Positions 59,862-64,000 of a DNA stretch of 64,000 nt are shown here, one piece after another. Made by a program: the position numbers and the translations under genes. Positions within the stretch are counted from its first letter, which is position 1. The number at the start of each line of letters is the position of its first letter. The DNA is from UBA1429 sp964482225 (GTDB lineage: Bacteria; Chloroflexota; Anaerolineae; UBA1429): the NCBI GenBank assembly GCA_964482225.1, contig CAYZWT010000015.1:26066-90065 (forward strand). Direction: 5' to 3'. Under the pieces are notes generated by a model. The model was not told the origin of the DNA. It saw nothing but the letters and a program-made list of their open reading frames with translations, and did no database searches.

Positions 59862-60548
59862 CTACGGCAGCGCAACGGGTATCGTCCGCGCAATGGCGAT
59901 CTCTTGGCGAGAGACCTCACAGGCATAGGCCCGGATGAGCACGCCCGCACGGGCGGCCTCGGCGAGGGTCTGCGCAAAGGCGGGGTCGGCCTCCCTGTGG
60001 GGGGCGAAACGCAGGGCGTCGGCCCGCTGGGCGACAAAGGCCACAGCGGCCCGCCCGCCCCGCGCCGCCACGGCGATCAGCTCCTCCAGGTGGCGCACGC
60101 CCCGGGTGGTGGGCGCATCGGGGAACAGGGCCAGGCCACCCACCACCAGGGTCACCGATTTGACCTCCATCCAGACCACGCCCGCCTCATCCTCCAGCAG
60201 CAGATCCAGGCGGCTGGCGCCCAGGGGCACCTCGCGGGTGAGGCTGCGCAAGGGGCGCCCCTCCCACCCCTGGCGGCGCAGGCGCTCGGCCATCAGGGCG
60301 TTGGGCAGCCGGGAATCTATCGAGACCAACGCGCCCTCGTGCTCCACCAGCACCAGATCGTAGGGCGTCTTGCGGCCGGGGCGCGGCTGGGGGCTCAGCC
60401 AGACGGTGCGGCCCGGCAAGAGCAACTCGCGCATGCGCCCGGAGGTGGGCACGTGGGCGGCCACCGGTGCGCCGCCCACCAAGACGGTGGCGCGGAACCG
60501 GTTGTCCCGCGCCACAAACGCGCCGGGGATCAGCGTTGGCAGGCGCAT
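59862..60548 (-). CDS. sfsA: SfsA-family nuclease-like protein
   Basis: From ATG 60548 the protein has 228 residues, the normal length. It shows FRATVLVGGAPVAAHVPTSGRM, KTPYDLVLVEHEGALVSIDSRLPN, and the nuclease core VVWMEVKSVTLVVGGLALFPDAPTTRG with the Glu and Lys of a PD-(D/E)xK site. SfsA binds nucleic acid and was named for sugar fermentation stimulation; nuclease activity is inferred from fold. It follows the FAD oxidoreductase gene by 7 bases. Confidence 0.88.
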   Translation of the reverse strand: MRLPTLIPGAFVARDNRFRATVLVGGAPVAAHVPTSGRMRELLLPGRTVWLSPQPRPGRKTPYDLVLVEHEGALVSIDSRLPNALMAERLRRQGWEGRPLRSLTREVPLGASRLDLLLEDEAGVVWMEVKSVTLVVGGLALFPDAPTTRGVRHLEELIAVAARGGRAAVAFVAQRADALRFAPHREADPAFAQTLAEAARAGVLIRAYACEVSRQEIAIARTIPVALP

Positions 60549-60555
60549 GGCGCGC

Positions 60556-61911
60556 TCAGGCCCCCTGGGCCACCGCCAGGATGCCCCGCGCCGCGATCTC
60601 GCCGGTGGCCGCTGCCCCGGCAATGCCCCGCGCAACCCCCGCGCCATCGCCCGCCACGTACAGCCCGGCCAGCTCGGTTTGCAGGTGCCTGTCGGTCTTG
60701 GGCTTGTTGGCGTAGCGTTTCAGCTCGGGGGCGTAGAGCAGGGTGCGGTCGGCATCCAGGCCGGGGATGATGCGCGCCAGGATATCCAGCGCCTCCAGCA
60801 GGTCGGTGACGATGCGATGGGGCAGCGCCATCGAGATATCGCCGGGGGTAGCGTCCTCCAGGGTGGGCACCACATCGCCGGGGCTCTTGGTGAGGCGGCT
60901 CCAGGTGGAGCGCCGGTGGCGGCGCAGGTCGCCCAGGCTTTGCAGGGTGGGCCGGCCGCCGCCGATGGTGGTGGCCAGCCGCGCGATGGAGATGCCATAG
61001 GCGGTGGTGCTCTCTACCGGCTCGGTCAGGTTGATGCTGGTCAGCAAGGCAAAGTTGGTGTTCTGCGAGTTGCGATCCTTGAGGGCGTGGCCGTTGACGC
61101 CCACAACGCCCTCTTCGGCATAGACCTCTTTGACCACAAAGCCGTGGGGCGAGACGCAAAAGGTGCGCACCATGTCATCATAGGTGGGGGCGCGCACATA
61201 GAACTTGGGATCGTAGCAGACGGCGATGACATCTGCCATGACGATAGCGGGCACCTCGACGCGCACGCCGATATCCACCGGGTTATAGACCACCGAGAGG
61301 CCGTGGCCTTGCAGCACGCGGCGCATCCACTCGCTGCCCACGCGTCCGGGGGCCAGCAGCACGGCCTCGGCGGGCAGGAACTCGCCCCCCTCCAGCGTGA
61401 CGCCGCGCACGCGCCCCTCTTTGGCAACCACATCGGCAACGCGGGCGCCAAAGCGAAAACGCACGCCCATGCGCGCCAGGTCGTCATAGAAACGCTGCAT
61501 CAGGTCGGTCAGGTGATCCGAGCCGACATGGGCCTGGCGGATGGGCAAAAAGCGCACGCCCGCCTTGGCGGCCTGTTTTTCCAGCTCGCGGGTGTCGTCA
61601 TCGTCCGTGGCGATCACCCCGACCTCATAGCGCCCAAAGATCGCCTCGATGTGATCCACCAACTCCCACGCCTGGTTGGGCGACATGAACTCGTTCAGGT
61701 CGCCACCCACCTGGGGGTGAAAGTTGATCTTGCCATCGGAAAAGGTGCCGGAGCCGCCCATGCCGTGCAACAGGTCAAAGCCATCGCCTCGGCTGCGCTC
61801 GGCCACGGGCTTGCCCATATCCAGGATGGTCACATCCAGCCCTGCCTGGGCGAGCTCCAAGGCGGCGAACAGCCCGGCAGGCCCCGCGCCTACAATCGCT
61901 ACTCTGGTCAT
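60556..61911 (-). CDS. FAD-dependent oxidoreductase (COG2509-type dehydrogenase)
   Basis: The 451-residue protein starts MTRVAIVGAGPAGLFAALELA, a complete FAD-binding GxGxxG motif. It continues with GDGFDLLHGMGGSGTFSDGKINFH, as in the COG2509 group of FAD dehydrogenases, and ends with LYVAGDGAGVARGIAGAAATG, the second flavin motif. Members resemble thiazole- or geranylgeranyl-type reductases, but the substrate is unknown. ATG 61911 follows AGGTG. It is probably co-transcribed with sfsA. Confidence 0.8.
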   Translation of the reverse strand: MTRVAIVGAGPAGLFAALELAQAGLDVTILDMGKPVAERSRGDGFDLLHGMGGSGTFSDGKINFHPQVGGDLNEFMSPNQAWELVDHIEAIFGRYEVGVIATDDDDTRELEKQAAKAGVRFLPIRQAHVGSDHLTDLMQRFYDDLARMGVRFRFGARVADVVAKEGRVRGVTLEGGEFLPAEAVLLAPGRVGSEWMRRVLQGHGLSVVYNPVDIGVRVEVPAIVMADVIAVCYDPKFYVRAPTYDDMVRTFCVSPHGFVVKEVYAEEGVVGVNGHALKDRNSQNTNFALLTSINLTEPVESTTAYGISIARLATTIGGGRPTLQSLGDLRRHRRSTWSRLTKSPGDVVPTLEDATPGDISMALPHRIVTDLLEALDILARIIPGLDADRTLLYAPELKRYANKPKTDRHLQTELAGLYVAGDGAGVARGIAGAAATGEIAARGILAVAQGA

Positions 61912-61951
61912 GTGTCACCTCGCGATCAGAGCGTCATATCAGTCGCGCGCC

Positions 61952-62434
61952 CTATGGCACCCAGGGGCCGCTCTGGAGCACGCGGGCGATCTGGTGCAGG
62001 TGATCGCGCTCCTCGTCAATCACGGCGCGCACGGCGGCCAACTGGGATTCGGGCACGGCCTCGGCCAGCTCGTAGAAAAAGAGCAAGGTGTCCTTCTCAA
62101 AGGCCAGGGCGGCGCGCAGGGCCTGCTCCTCGGTCTGGGCCTGGCGGGCGCGCTCCAGCCCCTTGTCCGGCCCCAGCAGAGCGCCCGCCAGCGCCGTCTC
62201 CAGGTAAGCGCGATCGTTGTCGGCGGCGGCCTCCTCGGCAGGCGCGGTGGGGGCATCGGCCAGCATGCGCTCAAAGGTGCGATAGTGACGCCCTTCTTGA
62301 TGCGCCAGGTCTTGCAGCAGATTGCGCACCTCGCGATCCTGGCTGGCGGCGGCCACGGTGCGGTAGAACGCCTCGCCGTTGCGCTCGATTTCCATGGCCC
62401 ACTGCAATACGGTCTGCGCCGAAAGGGTTGACAT
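61952..62434 (-). CDS. Rubrerythrin/ferritin-like diiron protein
   Basis: The 160-residue protein is a four-helix ferritin-like domain. Likely iron ligands are E17 (MEIERNGEAFY), E47 and H50 (HQEGRHYRTF), a Glu in AFEKDTLLFFYEL and the EExxH in DEERDHLHQI. There is no rubredoxin tail. Such proteins remove peroxide or store iron in anaerobes and microaerophiles. ATG 62434 follows AGAGGT. It lies between the FAD oxidoreductase and MFS genes on the same strand. Confidence 0.8.
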   Translation of the reverse strand: MSTLSAQTVLQWAMEIERNGEAFYRTVAAASQDREVRNLLQDLAHQEGRHYRTFERMLADAPTAPAEEAAADNDRAYLETALAGALLGPDKGLERARQAQTEEQALRAALAFEKDTLLFFYELAEAVPESQLAAVRAVIDEERDHLHQIARVLQSGPWVP

Positions 62435-62475
62435 GGTGTGTACCTCTTTTCTATGTAGGGTTGAGATGCGAACCC

Positions 62476-63789
62476 CTATGCCGCCGCCCGCGCCTCGCCG
62501 CGCGTCACCCCCTGCATGGTCAGGGCCGCCGCCGTGAACAGGAACACCGGCACCAGCAGCGTCAGGCCATAGTTGCCGGTGCGCTCGATCAGGAAGCCGT
62601 TCAGGGTGGGCCCGGCGATGGCGGCCAGTTGGGATGCCAGGTAGTACAAGCCGGTAAACGTGCCGATGTTGGTGTTGGTGGGCGAGGTATCCACCACCAT
62701 CGGCAGGCTGTTGATGTTCACCAGGCTCCAGGCGATGCCGCCCAGGGCCAGCGCCCCGCCGATGACGGCCAGCCGGGGCATGAAATAACCCACCAGCAGC
62801 ACGGCGGCAAAGGCTACCAGCCCGATGGTGATGGTGCGCCGCCGCCCGATGCGGGCCGCCAGATAGCCGCTGGGCACGGCGAACAGGATGAACGTGATGT
62901 ACGAGATGCTGGAGAGCAACGAGGCCTGGTTTTCGGCAATGCCCAGCACCGTAACGCCGTAGGAGGTGAAAAAGGTCTCGATGGCGTTATAGCCGACGAA
63001 CCAGAAAAAGATCGAGAGCATAAGCAGCAGGAGGCTGCGGCGCACATCGGGGGCGATGCGGCGCACATGCTGCAGGGCGTTGAGGGTCTGCTCCTCCTCG
63101 CGGGTCTCGCCGCCCTCCAGCTCCCTGGGCTCGCGCACGAAAAAGACCAGCATCAACACGGCTGCCGCCATCAGCACCCCGCTCACGATAAAGGGCAGGG
63201 CGATATTCAGGCTGTAGAGATAGGCGCCCACCAGAGTGATGATCACGCCGCCCAGGCCGCCCATCAGGTTGATGATGCCATTGGCCTGGCTGCGCAGTGG
63301 CGAGGGCGTCAGATCGGGCATCAGGGCGATGACGGGCGTGCGAAAACTCGCCATGGCGGTAATGAACACCCCCACAGTGACGATGAACAGGGCCAAGGGC
63401 TGGCGCAGTTGGTTGGTCAGGCCGCTCAGCTCGGCGGGGATCATGCGCACCACAAAGGGGATCAGGACGAACGCCACGATAGAGACGGGCGCCAGCGTGA
63501 CGATGAACGGCTTGCGCCGCCCGCCCAGCTTGGGGTTCCAGATACGGTCGCTCCATATGCCGATCAGCGGCAGCAGGAACAGCGCCACGATATTATCCAG
63601 GGTCATGATGAACCCGGTGAGGCCGGGCCCCAGGCCAAAGCCGCTGGCCTGGGCGCTCGCCCCGCCCTCGAACAGGGGGTTGCCGATCTGCAAAAAGATC
63701 GGGACGTAATCATTGTACAGCTTCCACATGACGCTGGTGCCAAAAAAGCCAAAGCCGATCAGCAGGGTCCGCTTGTAATCCAGCCGCAT
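62476..63789 (-). CDS. MFS transporter (sugar/SLC45-like)
   Basis: From ATG 63789 (GGAGG 8 bases upstream) the protein has 437 residues and 12 membrane segments. MTLDNIVALFLLPLIGIWSDR and LGGRRKPFIV are the loop-2/3 signatures of the sugar and SLC45-like carriers, and MVVDTSPTNTNIGTFTGLYYLASQL is typical near the end. An in-frame ATG at 63870 would add 27 hydrophilic residues without a ribosome-binding site. It is not closely related to the pair at 57206. Confidence 0.8.
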   Translation of the reverse strand: MRLDYKRTLLIGFGFFGTSVMWKLYNDYVPIFLQIGNPLFEGGASAQASGFGLGPGLTGFIMTLDNIVALFLLPLIGIWSDRIWNPKLGGRRKPFIVTLAPVSIVAFVLIPFVVRMIPAELSGLTNQLRQPLALFIVTVGVFITAMASFRTPVIALMPDLTPSPLRSQANGIINLMGGLGGVIITLVGAYLYSLNIALPFIVSGVLMAAAVLMLVFFVREPRELEGGETREEEQTLNALQHVRRIAPDVRRSLLLLMLSIFFWFVGYNAIETFFTSYGVTVLGIAENQASLLSSISYITFILFAVPSGYLAARIGRRRTITIGLVAFAAVLLVGYFMPRLAVIGGALALGGIAWSLVNINSLPMVVDTSPTNTNIGTFTGLYYLASQLAAIAGPTLNGFLIERTGNYGLTLLVPVFLFTAAALTMQGVTRGEARAAA

Positions 63790-63903
63790 GCGTAGGGCCT
63801 CCCTTCCTCTGGCAATGTGGTGCGCCTCTCGTTGCGGGGTCATTCTAGCGCGGGGGTGGGGCTGCGTCAACGGAAAAACACGAGCCGCGAGCCCTGCCGC
63901 GAC

Positions 63904-63932
63904 TTGACAGCCCCGCCCGTTCGACCTATACT
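63904..63932 (+). promoter_or_regulatory. Strong sigma70 promoter of tRNA-Ala
   Basis: A perfect TTGACA (63904-63909), a 17-base spacer and TATACT (63927-63932) place the start about 7 bases before the tRNA. It is the best promoter in the window. Confidence 0.8.
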
Positions 63933-63945
63933 CTCGCCTGTGTTC

Positions 63946-64000
63946 GGGGCTGTAGCTCAGCTGGGAGAGCGCATCAATCGCACTGATGAGGCCAGGGGTT
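63946..64000 (+). tRNA. tRNA-Ala (anticodon CGC), 3' end outside window
   Basis: The sequence shows the acceptor strand GGGGCTG, the D arm GCTC/GAGC with loop AGCTGGGA, the anticodon stem CATCA/TGATG with loop ATCGCAC (anticodon CGC at 63979-63981), and the start of the T arm (AGGGGTT). The right half of the acceptor lies outside the window. Confidence 0.9.

Noticed and set aside
60370..63795. Very long plus-strand open frame
   Set aside because: It lies opposite sfsA, the FAD oxidoreductase, the ferritin-like and MFS genes, and is a low-complexity His/Gln/Gly-rich translation typical of antisense in GC-rich DNA.

Overview
This window is GC-rich, gene-dense bacterial DNA with short intergenic gaps. 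It probably comes from a member of the Chloroflexota (Anaerolineae-like). That is an inference from gene content: Pro/Thr-linker lipoproteins, two tandem GHL6-type glycosyl-hydrolase-like proteins, an RNase Y/SpoVS/PHP cluster, a holB-ricT pair, a Cdc48-type double AAA+ ATPase, and few signs of an outer membrane. No rRNA, CRISPR array or intact prophage is visible. Two tRNA genes are present: Arg(TCT), complete, and Ala(CGC), cut by the right edge.

Layout. 1-9.7 kb: the N-terminal part of a sensor (minus) diverges from a membrane glycosyltransferase; then come PdxA, small membrane proteins, a YghZ-like aldo/keto reductase and two exported proteins. 9.7-16.5 kb: a minus-strand catabolic operon (aldo/keto reductase, two GHL6 proteins, SAF-domain oxidoreductase). 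16.9-26.8 kb: metallophosphoesterase, fused E1 dehydrogenase, Cys-rich flavoprotein, HpcH/HpaI aldolase, CreD-like membrane protein, PHP phosphoesterase, a decayed island with a pentapeptide-repeat gene, and an enolase-superfamily enzyme. 27.4-30.2 kb: Crp/Fnr regulator, ferredoxin, cupin, UroD-type methyltransferase. 30.4-36.5 kb: a tightly coupled four-gene chaperone operon (Cdc48-like AAA+, GrpE-like, Hsp70-like, degenerate J-like membrane protein). 36.6-39.2 kb: hemerythrin, tRNA-Arg, GNAT, YraN, MiaA. 39.2-49.8 kb: envelope and housekeeping genes (SpoIID-PGRP fusion, endonuclease V, phosphodiesterase, site-2 protease, HD protein, two glycosyltransferases, D-cysteine desulfhydrase-like enzyme). 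49.9-57 kb: recA, recX, rny, spoVS, PHP, converging on holB-ricT. 57.2-64 kb: two tandem MFS paralogues, SfsA, a FAD oxidoreductase, a ferritin-like protein, a third MFS carrier and tRNA-Ala.

Three things stand out. First, the chaperone operon joins a Cdc48-type unfoldase to a complete but divergent Hsp70 set, and its J-like partner lacks HPD and carries two membrane segments. Second, two Crp-type operators (TGTAA-N6-TCACA and TGTAA-N6-TTACA) stand at exactly the same distance from a -10 box in front of the ferredoxin/cupin genes and the hemerythrin gene. The local regulator aligns without gaps to E. coli CRP but has Val where CRP has Glu181, the residue that reads the base that differs in TGTAA. 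Third, several dispersed palindromic repeat families occur, including a non-autonomous element with terminal inverted repeats, target duplications and compensating changes in its central hairpin.
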